A stretch of DNA of 64,000 nucleotides from assembly GCF_001613045.1 (NCBI RefSeq), contig NZ_BDBP01000020.1, positions 50,295 to 114,294 of the forward strand. Direction: 5' to 3'. Shown piece by piece: positions 8,817 to 17,610 of this stretch. Source of the stretch: Nocardia lijiangensis NBRC 108240. GTDB taxonomy: Bacteria > Actinomycetota > Actinomycetes > Mycobacteriales > Mycobacteriaceae. The translations under genes were made by a program, and so were the position numbers. Below the pieces are notes generated by a model. The model was not told where the DNA came from. It worked only from the letters and a program-made list of their open reading frames with translations, and made no database searches. How positions within the stretch are numbered: position 1 is the stretch's first letter; every line of letters begins with the position of its first letter.

Positions 8817-9773
8817 GTGGCGGACCCTGCATTCAAATCGGCGAGACTGCCTGTGTCGCCATCGGCTACCCCAGCTATCCCCGCGTCGCCCGCCAGCAGC
8901 TCGGCGTTGCCCTCGGCGCCGGTGGCTTTCATCGCGGGCAAATACATTCCCGTGGTCATCCCGTTCATCCGCGCGGACGCGACAGGTGACGGCACGCTGC
9001 TCGCGTCCGTGATCTCAGCGGTCGCCGTACAGGGAAACGCCAGTGTATCTGGGCAATTGACGGCGCAGTACACCCCGCGCCAGTTCAGCACCGTCGACTT
9101 CCAGAGCGGCGGATCGGCGCGTGCGCAAGTCGCGGCCGGGCAGTCGGCGGTGGTTCTGGTTTCGGCCGAGTTCGGCGGTGGCGGTCGCGCGGCGGCGATC
9201 AACGCGATCGCGCGTGGTGTGGGCGAATTGTCGGCCACGGTGGTGCCGCATTCCGGTGCGGTGTCGGCGTTCCACGGCACGGCCGCGGTGATCGGTGTGC
9301 TCGCCCTTCCGCCCGTATCGGTTTCCGCGCCATTGACAGGTGGCGGGACCCTGACCGCAACGGCCGTGCCCGGTTTCCGGCCGTCGGGAATGAACAAGAG
9401 CGGGACCCAGTCCGGGCCCACCACCCAGAACGCCTGGGTGCAGGTGAACAACTGGACCGCGGACACCGCGAACTACCCCGGCTCGACCGTGGACACCAAT
9501 GGCTTGGTGAGCCAAGGCATCAAGGCATCGGCCACGATCGCGGGCAGTGCCGGCTGGACGCCAGGAATACAGTCGAATTCGATTGCCGTGCGCCTCAAGA
9601 AGAACGGCACGGTCATCGCCACCGGTACGTCGGCGAATCCGGCCACCGTGAGCGCCACGGTCGCGGTAGCCCAGGGCGACCGGATCACGCTCGAGGTCAT
9701 CGATACCAGCTCGTGGGCCTCATTGTCGGCCGCCACGATCAACGCGGCCAATACCTACCTGCGGATCACCTGA
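8817..9773 (+). CDS. minor tail protein with C-terminal beta domain
   Basis: 318 residues from GTG 8817, which has AAGGAAG at the right distance; the frame extends upstream but without a better site. The N-terminal 50 residues are Pro/Ala/Ser-rich. The middle is beta-rich with VVLVSAEFGGGGRAAAIN, resembling the gene at 8124. The last 130 residues (about 190-318) form a separate domain beginning FRPSGMNKSGTQSG, with many Thr and Asn and an ending TYLRIT. Domains like this occur at the ends of fibre or tip proteins. It is separated from the previous tail gene by the hairpin at 8681. Confidence 0.6.
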   Translation: MADPAFKSARLPVSPSATPAIPASPASSSALPSAPVAFIAGKYIPVVIPFIRADATGDGTLLASVISAVAVQGNASVSGQLTAQYTPRQFSTVDFQSGGSARAQVAAGQSAVVLVSAEFGGGGRAAAINAIARGVGELSATVVPHSGAVSAFHGTAAVIGVLALPPVSVSAPLTGGGTLTATAVPGFRPSGMNKSGTQSGPTTQNAWVQVNNWTADTANYPGSTVDTNGLVSQGIKASATIAGSAGWTPGIQSNSIAVRLKKNGTVIATGTSANPATVSATVAVAQGDRITLEVIDTSSWASLSAATINAANTYLRIT

Positions 9774-10221
9774 CCGGCCCGGGGTCGCTCCCACGCACTG
9801 TCTTACTTCGGCGTGCCGCCGTTCTCCCGGATGGCGCACCTGTGCAGCCGCTCGACGGTTTCGGCAGGCGACGTCTGCGCGGCGGATTCGCGCCTGATCG
9901 GAGGCGATGAGCCGTGTCCAACGACCGCGTCCAGATACTGCCGATCTGTCGGTAACGGACACACCGGAGCTCCGTGGCCCGCCGTCGTTCCACGCGCGGG
10001 GTACCGCCAGCGGCGCCTCAGCTGGACGGGGTACGCCCGGAGTCGGCGAACGACCCATGCGCACGGCACTTTTCGGCCCGTCATAGCGCCGGGCAATCGT
10101 TCTTTCCGCGTGTACATCAGGCCGAATTGCCGGCTGCCGCAATCAATCGCACTAGCGGATAGCTGTTGAGCATTTCGAGTCGGATTCGGCGCGCCTGAAA
10201 TCTTTGAGGAGGCGATGAGCC
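9774..10221 (+). other. 448-base gap with a duplicated translation start region
   Basis: No convincing gene is present. The string GGAGGCGATGAGCCGTG occurs at 9900-9916 and again immediately before the toxin gene at 10209-10225. The first copy starts a reading frame of only 13 codons at GTG 9914 (VSNDRVQILPICR). A frame from ATG 9907 gives 59 codons, but its ribosome site is too close to the start. This looks like the relic of a lost or truncated gene, or of a duplicated upstream region. Confidence 0.5.
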
Positions 10222-12741
10222 GTGACAGATATCTACGGCCTGCCCGACACCACTGGACGCAAGGAGGGCGATACGTGGACCACCACGTTGCCCGACGGGC
10301 GAACCGTAGTGAACACGATCCCGCAGGGAAACGGTAATCAGACCGTCGATCAGGTCATTACCAATCCTGATGGCAGCACCACGAACTCGCGGGTCGCGGG
10401 CAACGGGCTGGGAGGGTGGCAACGGTGGAACGACGACTCCTCCGGCACATCCTCATATGCAGGCAAAGACACGCAGGGTAGCGAGGTCTACGGCCAGCAC
10501 TTCAATCCAGGAGCATCGACCTCGGGCAGGCCGAGTCACGAATTCGGGATGTCATCCGACTACAAGACTACGGCCACCGCCTCCTACGACCAGCAGGGCA
10601 ACAGGATCGGCACCGACATAGGTGTCGCGAACAAGAACGGCCTCTACGACAACGTTCACGTCGACAACTACGGCAACAAGACGTTCTCCGCCACCACTCG
10701 AGACGGAAATGGCGGACTGGTCAGCACATTCACTGGTCAGATCGACAGCGACGGTTATGGCTGGCGGACGGTAGGCGGCAATAGGTGGGAAGTCGCACCG
10801 GACAGCCAGGGCAAGCCGGTCTTGATGCGCACCCAGACGACCGATACGGGTGTGCACCTGCTCCGCATGGATGAAAGCGGCAAGCTCACCGACGAATTCC
10901 GTGGCAACAAGCCTGGTGAGTGGTACCGCGACACAATCACCACTGACGCCGAGGGCAAGACCACCATTTCCCGCCTCGATGTCCACCTCGGGGTCACGGT
11001 CTATGACATCGACGGCAACGTCCTCAGCCACCAGAAGCCGGACGACAAACGGACCCGGACCGAGAAGATTGTCGAAACCACTTACGATGTCGTCTACGGA
11101 GCGGGTCGGGCCTTCTTCGGGCTGACCGACTTGGGTGCTGCTGCCAACGTTCTACTGCCTGGCGATCCTCTGGTGACATCGGACGATATCGCCGGAGAGA
11201 CCGTCGAATCGTTGAAGCCCTTGTTCAAGGGCGATGGCCATGAACGTTGGCAAGCACTTCAGGCGATGGTGGCCGGAACGAACACCGATGAATTAGCCGA
11301 AGACAGCACAGTATCGATCACCAAAGGCGTCCTGACCGCCGCCACTTTCCTCATCCCTGGCCCAAAAGGTTTGGGTGGGTTCAGGCGTGGCGGGCGCGCC
11401 GGCGAAGAACAACTGATCAACAATATGGTCGGGGCCGGTAAGAGCGAAGCCGAGATCATAGACGCTCTCAGAGAACTACGGGCGTTACAAGAGACGCTGA
11501 ATCCCCGGAGGGGCGGCGAGGGCGAGCGGCTAACGGCTGAGGAAGTCCTATCGGCGATCGACAATGCTCGAACTTCGAGAACCGGCGGCCCCGATGGTGC
11601 TGGTAGGCGCGAGGACGGTCCGAGCGCGAGTCCAGGCTCGCAATTGGACGATTCTGCAGGCGCTGATTTGCCCAGTGGCCCAGGGCGGCATTGGCCCGTG
11701 TCGGTGGTCGATATTCACCCGCCCGGGATAAAGAACGCTGAGTGGAGTCGTAGACTGGAACAGGCCACGCCACCGTCCTCGCACTCCGGTATGGAGCCAA
11801 TTCTACCGGATGGATCGAACAGGTGGGATGACTCGAATTTATCGGGCCGGGGATCTTCTGGGGCCAAGGGCTTCATCGGCGATGCGCTTACGCGAGCAAA
11901 GCTCGAGCTCGATAATTATGAAATCATTGCGACAGGTGATGAAGTCAACATCCTTGCGCCAGGTGTTGGTAAGGATGGGTTCAAACCAGACTTCATCGCG
12001 ATAGCCCCGGACGGCAAGATTGTATTCGTGGAGTCCAAGGGGTGGAAAGCCGACTATCAAACGAACCAGCGTCCGGGGTACACCCATTATCAGGGTGGCG
12101 ATCAGAAGCTCCAGTTCGACCCAAAGAATGTGGAGTTGAGAAGGAGGCTCGATGACGCCGGTTTCGATCCTGACGATGTCATAGTCGATAGAGTCGAAAC
12201 GATTCGATGGAACGGCGATGGGAAGCAGTGGCCAGGCGAGGTCGCATACCGGCCCAGCGACACAGTACTGATCAAGGCAGCGGAGGAGTTCAGCGAAAAC
12301 TACAGCCCCTTTGTTCGTAAGAACAGAAAAACTAACCAGTTGGAACTGACGAATTCCAAGCTTCGTGCATGGAACGCGCTTGCCGAAGAGCTTGCGCTGC
12401 GGGATGCCGCCCAGGGGCGACATGTTCAGGCAATGATAACCCGAGCACGCCAGGCCGCCACCGATTTCATACTTCGTGCAACGGGGCAGGTCGTTCCGGA
12501 TGCTACGGACGCGTTGGCTGTCGGAGGATTTGTTGGTCATATCGACGCAGGCTTGTCTTCCGCGATGTCCGTTCCTCTGCCTCCGCCTGATTGGATAGCC
12601 ACTCCGTTTCGCGGGGCTTACTCCAGTCGTCGCCAGAGCGTGAATCAGTCTCTGACGGTAAATATCCACGACACAAATGTCCGCTCGGATAATGCTGTGC
12701 GAGCAGAGGAACTGCACGGGTTGACCTATTCCGCGGCGTGA
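10222..12741 (+). CDS. polymorphic toxin with C-terminal PD-(D/E)xK nuclease-like domain
   Basis: 839 residues from GTG 10222, with GAGGAGG nine bases upstream. Residues 1 to about 280 are polar, Gly/Asp/Thr-rich, repeat-like strands (LPDGRTVVNTIPQGNG), similar in style to Rhs/YD-type stalks. Residues about 290-420 are helical, with a hydrophobic Gly/Pro stretch (TAATFLIPGPKGLGG) typical of pre-toxin regions in actinobacterial polymorphic toxins. A disordered linker follows. Near 550-650 comes a restriction-endonuclease-like core: Asp590 in PDFIAIAPDG, then Glu604 and Lys606 in VFVESKGW. That spacing fits a PD-(D/E)xK active site. The gene sits between tail-tip genes and immunity-like genes, so delivery through the tail, or as a tail-linked effector, is a reasonable inference. 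Confidence 0.75.
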   Translation: MTDIYGLPDTTGRKEGDTWTTTLPDGRTVVNTIPQGNGNQTVDQVITNPDGSTTNSRVAGNGLGGWQRWNDDSSGTSSYAGKDTQGSEVYGQHFNPGASTSGRPSHEFGMSSDYKTTATASYDQQGNRIGTDIGVANKNGLYDNVHVDNYGNKTFSATTRDGNGGLVSTFTGQIDSDGYGWRTVGGNRWEVAPDSQGKPVLMRTQTTDTGVHLLRMDESGKLTDEFRGNKPGEWYRDTITTDAEGKTTISRLDVHLGVTVYDIDGNVLSHQKPDDKRTRTEKIVETTYDVVYGAGRAFFGLTDLGAAANVLLPGDPLVTSDDIAGETVESLKPLFKGDGHERWQALQAMVAGTNTDELAEDSTVSITKGVLTAATFLIPGPKGLGGFRRGGRAGEEQLINNMVGAGKSEAEIIDALRELRALQETLNPRRGGEGERLTAEEVLSAIDNARTSRTGGPDGAGRREDGPSASPGSQLDDSAGADLPSGPGRHWPVSVVDIHPPGIKNAEWSRRLEQATPPSSHSGMEPILPDGSNRWDDSNLSGRGSSGAKGFIGDALTRAKLELDNYEIIATGDEVNILAPGVGKDGFKPDFIAIAPDGKIVFVESKGWKADYQTNQRPGYTHYQGGDQKLQFDPKNVELRRRLDDAGFDPDDVIVDRVETIRWNGDGKQWPGEVAYRPSDTVLIKAAEEFSENYSPFVRKNRKTNQLELTNSKLRAWNALAEELALRDAAQGRHVQAMITRARQAATDFILRATGQVVPDATDALAVGGFVGHIDAGLSSAMSVPLPPPDWIATPFRGAYSSRRQSVNQSLTVNIHDTNVRSDNAVRAEELHGLTYSAA

Positions 12742-12926
12742 TAGCGCGTTGCGTGAGGGTGGCACTGTAGGATCTGATCCTAGATCAGCCTGAGCGCACC
12801 GGTTCTGGCGGTTCGGTGGGTAGCAACATCGAGCTATCCGATGAGAAGGTGGCGATAGCGAAATGTCATGACTATCTTCGTCCTGTCTGTAGTGCACGGA
12901 AATGGATCCGACGGAAGGTGGGATAG

Positions 12927-13661
12927 ATGACCCAGCGTGGAGGACAGAACACTGCCGCACTGGTTGTCGATAAATTGCGACAGGCGATAGCTGCCGAGGG
13001 GTATGAGGAATGCGCTACTTTTGAAATCGGTGGTTCGCCGATGGTGCATGAAGTATGGTTCGTCAATGACGGAATTGGCATTCCGGACATGACGAAGGCG
13101 GTTATCGAAGCGCTGGTGGTCGACGATCCTTCCAGTGGCGGCGTAAGGATTTCAGGATTTGCCTATCTGGTATCGGACGCCGTCGCGGAGGTTGTGAAAA
13201 AGCTGTCCATTGCCGCCTTGGACAGCAGCTACAAGCCAGCGGAGTACTTGAACTTCAATTACCTCCAAATGGTGGGCTTCGGATCGCTCGATACTCCGCG
13301 GAAGATCGATCGAACATTTCACATGTTCGATGTCGGTGGCGACGGCGTCGCCGAATTCGTACACTACGTGCAGGGCAAGGTCCGCGGCTGGTTCGATCGT
13401 CGTATCAGTGTTGATCAGCTCATTGCCATCGCTCGAGAACCAACTCATCAGGATAGATTCAATCCGAGCCCCCGTCTGCTGCGTGGTGTGGCGGTGCTTG
13501 CAGTGCTGAGCGCGCGCCCGCATCAGGCAGTCGATTTGCTTGACTGGTATCTCCGTAGAGGGCAGTTCGGGCGACTGGACTCTATTGATCGTGCAACGCT
13601 TTTCGAGCAAGAGTTGTGCAACCTGTTGCCGGAGTATTCGGCTGCCAAGAGAAGCAACTAG
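12927..13661 (+). CDS. putative immunity protein for the neighbouring toxin
   Basis: 244 residues from ATG 12927, 185 bases after the toxin gene. It is acidic, lacks a signal or membrane segment, and has an alpha/beta pattern (VVDKLRQAIAAEGYEE). The C-terminal part contains AVDLLDWYLRRGQFGRLDS. I do not recognise a family. The position directly after a polymorphic toxin and the repetition of its C-terminal motif in the remnant near 14490 suggest an immunity protein. The codon usage is more AT-tolerant than in the tail genes, as is common for horizontally exchanged toxin/immunity cassettes. Confidence 0.6.
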   Translation: MTQRGGQNTAALVVDKLRQAIAAEGYEECATFEIGGSPMVHEVWFVNDGIGIPDMTKAVIEALVVDDPSSGGVRISGFAYLVSDAVAEVVKKLSIAALDSSYKPAEYLNFNYLQMVGFGSLDTPRKIDRTFHMFDVGGDGVAEFVHYVQGKVRGWFDRRISVDQLIAIAREPTHQDRFNPSPRLLRGVAVLAVLSARPHQAVDLLDWYLRRGQFGRLDSIDRATLFEQELCNLLPEYSAAKRSN

Positions 13662-13682
13662 CGCCCAGACCGGCTGAGGCGA

Positions 13683-13778
13683 GTGGATATTGCCTGCGTG
13701 ATCCAGGTGGCGCAGGCGGCTGCGGAGCGGCGTGCGGGCCTACGACCAGACGATCCCGGCTGGCGCCTGATGATCTGA
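13683..13778 (+). other. possible 31-codon ORF or remnant between immunity genes
   Basis: From GTG 13683 there is a frame of 31 codons ending GLRPDDPGWRLMI with an amphipathic start (VDIACVIQVAQAAAERRA). It is too short to identify and may be the end of a decayed gene. The rest of 13662-13923 shows nothing I can name. Confidence 0.25.
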
Positions 13779-13923
13779 GATCGCAATTTCCCCGGTATGC
13801 AGACCTCAGAAGTTGATACGGAGTGAAGTCGTAAGTCTGTAGCGGAGTCGTTTGCGCTGCTGACAACATTGCGGTTGTGGGGCCGCTGCTCACTGCAGCG
13901 CCAATTCGGAGATGAGGAGGACG

Positions 13924-14415
13924 ATGAATCCAGGGAACGCGCAGGAGTCCATGGTCTCGATCGCGAAGCTGCTGGCACCTGACGAACCGGATGTGGTGCG
14001 GGGAGTTCGGGCTGCTACTGATGGAGATCCCTGGAGTGCCTTGATCCGTACGCTCTCGGCGCGAGGGCTCGCTGCTGTGTTCGATTGGGAAGAGGATCCG
14101 GGTGAGATTCGATCCTTGCTGGAGGCGCTGCCTTCATACCCTGACAACCTCTCGTGGAGTTGGTACGGAGCATACGAGTCGGAGGTGGACGACTTGGACC
14201 AGGCTGAAGTTGTCGAACGCCTGCTGGAAGTCGTTGGTGAGTGCTGTGTGCGAGTTGGAAAGGTTCTTCTTTCCCTCGAGACGGGCAGCGACAGCTACGC
14301 CGTGATATTCATGTCGGCCGACGAATACGCGAGGGTGCCAGCACTTGGCCTTGCCGGCTTGGAAGCAGTCCGTTTGGGCCAGTGGTCTGGGATCGATGAC
14401 GACATAGCCAACTGA
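13924..14415 (+). CDS. DUF6630-like immunity-type protein
   Basis: 163 residues from ATG 13924, with AGGAGG upstream; an in-frame ATG at 13912 lies within that site. The motifs LLAPDEPDVVRGVRAA, FDWEEDPGEIRSLLEALP and a Trp/Tyr pair (SWSWYGAYESE) fit the DUF6630-type soluble proteins that I associate with toxin/immunity loci. It is strongly acidic, which would suit binding to a basic nuclease domain. It is one of at least three immunity-like genes after the single toxin, suggesting an immunity bank against related toxins. The family name is recalled from motif style and not verified. Confidence 0.6.
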   Translation: MNPGNAQESMVSIAKLLAPDEPDVVRGVRAATDGDPWSALIRTLSARGLAAVFDWEEDPGEIRSLLEALPSYPDNLSWSWYGAYESEVDDLDQAEVVERLLEVVGECCVRVGKVLLSLETGSDSYAVIFMSADEYARVPALGLAGLEAVRLGQWSGIDDDIAN

Positions 14416-14419
14416 GCAG

Positions 14420-14630
14420 AACCAGGCAGACCTCGCCCGCACCGACTCAGGTTTGGGTCAAGGGTTGCCGCAGTGCCTTGACAGATCGGGTCGATGACGC
14501 GGCGGCTCTGATGGATTGGTATCTGCGCCGAGGTGGGTTCCATAAGTGGGATTCCTCCGATCGTGCGCTTGCCTTCGACACTGCGATGGTCGAGCGCTTC
14601 CCTGTTTATGCCCGCGTGCGGGGATGCTGA
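14420..14630 (+). pseudogene. C-terminal remnant of a second copy of the 12927 immunity gene
   Basis: In the frame ending at TGA 14628-14630 the sequence reads AALMDWYLRRGGFHKWDSSD. The immunity gene at 12927-13661 has AVDLLDWYLRRGQFGRLDS in the same place relative to its stop. About 45 codons are recognisable. No start or ribosome site precedes them and upstream similarity fades near 14470. This is a truncated duplicate and shows repeated gain and loss of immunity genes here. Confidence 0.7.
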
Positions 14631-14750
14631 CGGACCGGCGCTTCGGACGGATTCGACGCAACCACATCACAACCAGCTTCTGCGTGCCCGTATTCGCGCG
14701 GATGGAAACGAAGACGTCCTGGCCGGTCGGCGGGACACGGAGGTGTACCG

Positions 14751-15497
14751 ATGACGGTGAACGAGCACGATCGTATCGACCAGGTTGCAGTTGGGCCGGA
14801 TGGCCGGCTGGCGTTGGTGATGGTGGAGGAGCGGTCGTATCGCGATGGTGATGTCGCGGTTTTGAGCGAGGACTTTCGTCGGAAGATGAACAGCTACGTT
14901 CATGCGGTTCGGTCGGGCTATGCGGAACAGCTGGCCCGAGAGCGTGGGCTGGCTGAGATCGCCGGGGTGGATATCGTCCTGTTCTGTGACACGCAGCCAC
15001 CTGCGGTGGTGGAACAGATGATCGGCCTGGTGAATCGCGAGCTGTCCGATGAAGGTATCGCCGCGCGGTGGGAGTCTTGGGCGCCCGACGCGGTCGGTAT
15101 CGATGTCATCGAGCGTGCCCTGGTTACCGAGGCCGTCGAGATGATCGGCAGCGATTGGGATTTCGCGCTTCTGTGGGTGACGCTGGTCGGTTCTTCGGGC
15201 GCAGCGGGCGTGCAGGTGCGGCGGGTCGACGGGACGGTGGACAACGTGCGCCCGTCCGAAGGCCTGCTGCAATTGCTGACCGAGCACAAGCGCGCTTCGT
15301 ACGACGCGGAAGCTGGAACTTGGTTGAGTGGTCAGATTTCGATCGCTGATCCGGACCGCTATCGGGCGGCGTTTTCGAACTCTGAGATTCCCGAGTGGAT
15401 GCCCTCGCCGCCCGTCGATGATATGCGTGTGGAATTCGCGGTCTTCAGCCGTCCGGACAGTGCGATCCCGGACTGGGTTCGACGACAGTTGTCGTAA
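14751..15497 (+). CDS. DUF6572-like immunity-type protein
   Basis: 248 residues from ATG 14751. The opening NEHDRIDQVAVGPDGRLAL followed by an acidic helix resembles the DUF6572-type domain of small immunity-like proteins. A second half (about 120-248) is a separate alpha/beta region ending in SAIPDWVRRQLS. No signal peptide or membrane segment is seen. The gene lies in the string of co-oriented immunity-like genes after the toxin. It might protect against a toxin no longer encoded here. The domain name is from memory and not verified. Confidence 0.55.
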   Translation: MTVNEHDRIDQVAVGPDGRLALVMVEERSYRDGDVAVLSEDFRRKMNSYVHAVRSGYAEQLARERGLAEIAGVDIVLFCDTQPPAVVEQMIGLVNRELSDEGIAARWESWAPDAVGIDVIERALVTEAVEMIGSDWDFALLWVTLVGSSGAAGVQVRRVDGTVDNVRPSEGLLQLLTEHKRASYDAEAGTWLSGQISIADPDRYRAAFSNSEIPEWMPSPPVDDMRVEFAVFSRPDSAIPDWVRRQLS

Positions 15498-15590
15498 CCC
15501 GCAGCGCGACGGGCAGGGACGTCGGCACGGTTACGCACGTTGGCTTGTGATCGAATCCGTCTGTCCCGGAAAAAGTCACAGACGGGCGGG

Positions 15591-16118
15591 TCAAGCGAGC
15601 GCGGTGATCTTGGTACCGCGGGGAAGTTTGCGGCTCTCATTGAACCCGGTGAGATTGCCTGCGAGGGTAATTGGGACGTCGAACACGTAGTCGATGCCAT
15701 CGCTGCGACTGTTGTCGTCCCACGCCTTTGCGAGGAGAGCGGCGAACTCTACTGGAGGTTCGCCCTCCCACAGAATGTGATTCGGCCCGTCTGCCTGTGC
15801 CGGATCGTGGATCACGCTCCAAATTCGCTGCCCGCCCGTCCATGCCGCGACACCGCTGGTGGAACCGTAGGACGGTTCGTAGCAGGCGATCACCTCCGAC
15901 TCGGCTATTCCGCTCGAAAGTTGTTGGAGTGTATGTGTCTTGGCGACGTAGCCGGGCGGTTCGACTTCGTAGTCGATCACCACATACCACCCGTTACGCA
16001 TAATCGCCCCTGCGAACTGCGAAGCGCCGGGAGTGTGGCGGACTCCGGTGTCGTGAAGACCCAGTTGATCTAGTACGGCCTGCGGTGTCCCGCTTCGCAC
16101 AGCAACCCAGGAGAGCAT
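15591..16118 (-). CDS. unknown cytoplasmic protein, possible immunity gene
   Basis: About 175 residues on the minus strand. The likely start is ATG 16118 (MLSWVAVRSGTPQAVLDQLG), with ATG 16127 also possible. The open frame continues to 16376, but the N-terminal 80 codons have shadow-like Arg/Ser/Thr composition. Distinctive motifs are NGWYVVIDYEVEPPGYVAK, EVIACYEPSYGSTSGV and LPRGTKITALA. The regular tryptophans and acidic strands resemble SMI1-like or other immunity folds, but I cannot name a family. It is the only leftward gene in the module and breaks the operon between the immunity genes and the lysis genes. Confidence 0.6.
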   Translation of the reverse strand: MLSWVAVRSGTPQAVLDQLGLHDTGVRHTPGASQFAGAIMRNGWYVVIDYEVEPPGYVAKTHTLQQLSSGIAESEVIACYEPSYGSTSGVAAWTGGQRIWSVIHDPAQADGPNHILWEGEPPVEFAALLAKAWDDNSRSDGIDYVFDVPITLAGNLTGFNESRKLPRGTKITALA

Positions 16119-16369
16119 AGATCCCATAAGGGAGTAGTAGTCGAAGTGCTCGACAGGATCGCCGCGGCGATCAGCGGGGCCTCGGCCTAGCCGACTGTGC
16201 GAAAGTCCCGAGCGGATCCCCGGGACCACATCTACGACTTCAACGGCATGGCCCCGAAGCACCGCCGTTGCGGTGGAACGGGTGCGCCGACGAAGCACCA
16301 CGCGCGACCGCGCGGTGGTGTGTTCGGCAGGGAGCGTTTCGCACCTGCCCTGATCATGGGAGTTGTTCC

Positions 16370-16735
16370 ATGACAAGAATTGTTCGCATCCTCATCGTCC
16401 CGAGCACGGAGTGGACCAGCATCGAGGTGCCCGCGGGTGGCCAGCTCGTGTGGGCCGAGCCGGGCGGCGGGGTAGTTGTCGGCGGTTTCCCCGGCGGCGG
16501 TGTCCCCAGCGGTATCGCCACCTACTGGCGTACCGAGGACTTCACGTTCGGCATCGAGCGGTGCCTGATTCGCCAGGGTTCCCGGACTAATCCGACGTCG
16601 CCGGGGGAGGAACCCAGTGAGTTCGAGTACGTCGAATCCGGCCTTCAGGGCGCGATCCCGTTCATGAACACCGACTACCTCCTGTGGTGGAAGAAGAGCA
16701 TGTACGACGCCTTCCCGCCGAACTCGGGCTCGTAA
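16370..16735 (+). CDS. small unknown protein upstream of the endolysin
   Basis: 121 residues from ATG 16370, with GGGAG about six bases upstream. The sequence begins MTRIVRILIVPSTEWTSIEV, has a Gly-rich turn region (AEPGGGVVVGGFPGGGVPSG) and an aromatic end (NTDYLLWWKKSMYDAF). No signal peptide is clear. Its place directly before the amidase and holin-like genes suggests a phage accessory protein of the lysis or tail-tip group. I do not recognise a family. Confidence 0.55.
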   Translation: MTRIVRILIVPSTEWTSIEVPAGGQLVWAEPGGGVVVGGFPGGGVPSGIATYWRTEDFTFGIERCLIRQGSRTNPTSPGEEPSEFEYVESGLQGAIPFMNTDYLLWWKKSMYDAFPPNSGS

Positions 16736-16836
16736 CGAGCCACCCGCGAAGGCGTCGGCGTGCTGGGTCGCCGGCGCCTTCGCGGGCGCGAATACCGCGT
16801 TTGCACAGCAATTTCGATTGGAAAGGCAGGACAGCC

Positions 16837-17610
16837 ATGTCTTGGACCGGCGATCCCGTCTGGTTGGCGGACGTCCTCCGTGAGGAGGGCTTGAGAGTCG
16901 TCGAATTCCCCGGCTGGCGCGAGCGCGGGCACGGCGATTTCGGCGAGATCTGGGGCGTCATCGCCCATCACACCGGTGGTTCCAACACGCCGACATCCGA
17001 AATCGCCTACGGCTTCGCACATTTGGAGGGGCCGTTGTCGCAATTGCATCTCGACAGGGATGGCACCGTCACGGTCGTCGCCGCGGGTGTTGCCTGGCAC
17101 GCCGGGGTCGGGCGTTGGCCGGGGCTGCCGGAGGACGACGCGAACTTCCACACCATCGGTATCGAAGCCGTGAACAACGGCACCGAGGGCTGGTCGCGCG
17201 AGCAATACGACGCGTATGTGGGCTGCTGCGCGGCGATTCTGCGCAGGCTCGGCCACGGGGCCGATCGGGTGATCGGCCACAAGGAATGGGCCGGATCCAA
17301 ACAAGGCAAGTGGGATCCCGGCGGTATGGATATGGACCAATTCCGCGCAGATGTCGCGGAACGATTGAAAGGCGGAGTGCTGGTGGCACTTTCCGATTTG
17401 GAGCAGCGCGAGCTGCTCGACAAGCTGCGCCGCGTGCACTTCGAGCTGACCTACGGATTCCAGTCTCGGGTAGCCGATTCCGAGTACCGGGACACGGTGG
17501 CCGGCTACGTGCTCAATTCCGACGCCGCCGACTACCGCAACGAGCAGCGTCTGAAGGCGGTCGAACTCAAGGTCGATCGTCTGCTCGACGCCATGGAAGG
17601 AAAGATCTGA
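16837..17610 (+). CDS. endolysin, N-acetylmuramoyl-L-alanine amidase
   Basis: 257 residues from ATG 16837, with GAAAGGCAGGA upstream. Residues about 38-165 form an Amidase_2/PGRP-type domain: VIAHHTGG (His44-His45), a HAG motif (VAWHAGVGRWPG), GIEAVNNG, then IGHKEWAGSKQGKWDPGG, which supply the expected zinc ligands and catalytic region. The last 90 residues are helical (LEQRELLDKLRRVHFELTYG) with a coiled coil ending LKAVELKVDRLLDAMEGKI, probably for wall binding or oligomerisation. It would cut the amide between muramic acid and the stem peptide. The next gene's ATG overlaps the stop, so this is the first gene of a three-gene lysis cassette. Confidence 0.9.
   Translation: MSWTGDPVWLADVLREEGLRVVEFPGWRERGHGDFGEIWGVIAHHTGGSNTPTSEIAYGFAHLEGPLSQLHLDRDGTVTVVAAGVAWHAGVGRWPGLPEDDANFHTIGIEAVNNGTEGWSREQYDAYVGCCAAILRRLGHGADRVIGHKEWAGSKQGKWDPGGMDMDQFRADVAERLKGGVLVALSDLEQRELLDKLRRVHFELTYGFQSRVADSEYRDTVAGYVLNSDAADYRNEQRLKAVELKVDRLLDAMEGKI

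Noticed and set aside
9813..10169. 118-codon rightward ORF in the gap before the toxin
   Set aside because: Arg/Ser/Pro-rich composition, no ribosome site, and two other frames are equally open. Nothing resembles the neighbouring tail proteins.
12774..12788. CTGATC-CTA-GATCAG repeat as an operator for the immunity gene
   Set aside because: A six-base palindrome containing GATC is expected fairly often, and there is no second copy or nearby regulator. Too weak to list as a site.
16119..16376. N-terminal extension of the leftward gene up to 16376
   Set aside because: The extra 86 codons are Arg/Thr/His-rich without structure and have no ribosome binding site. The protein-like sequence begins at MLSWVAVRSG.
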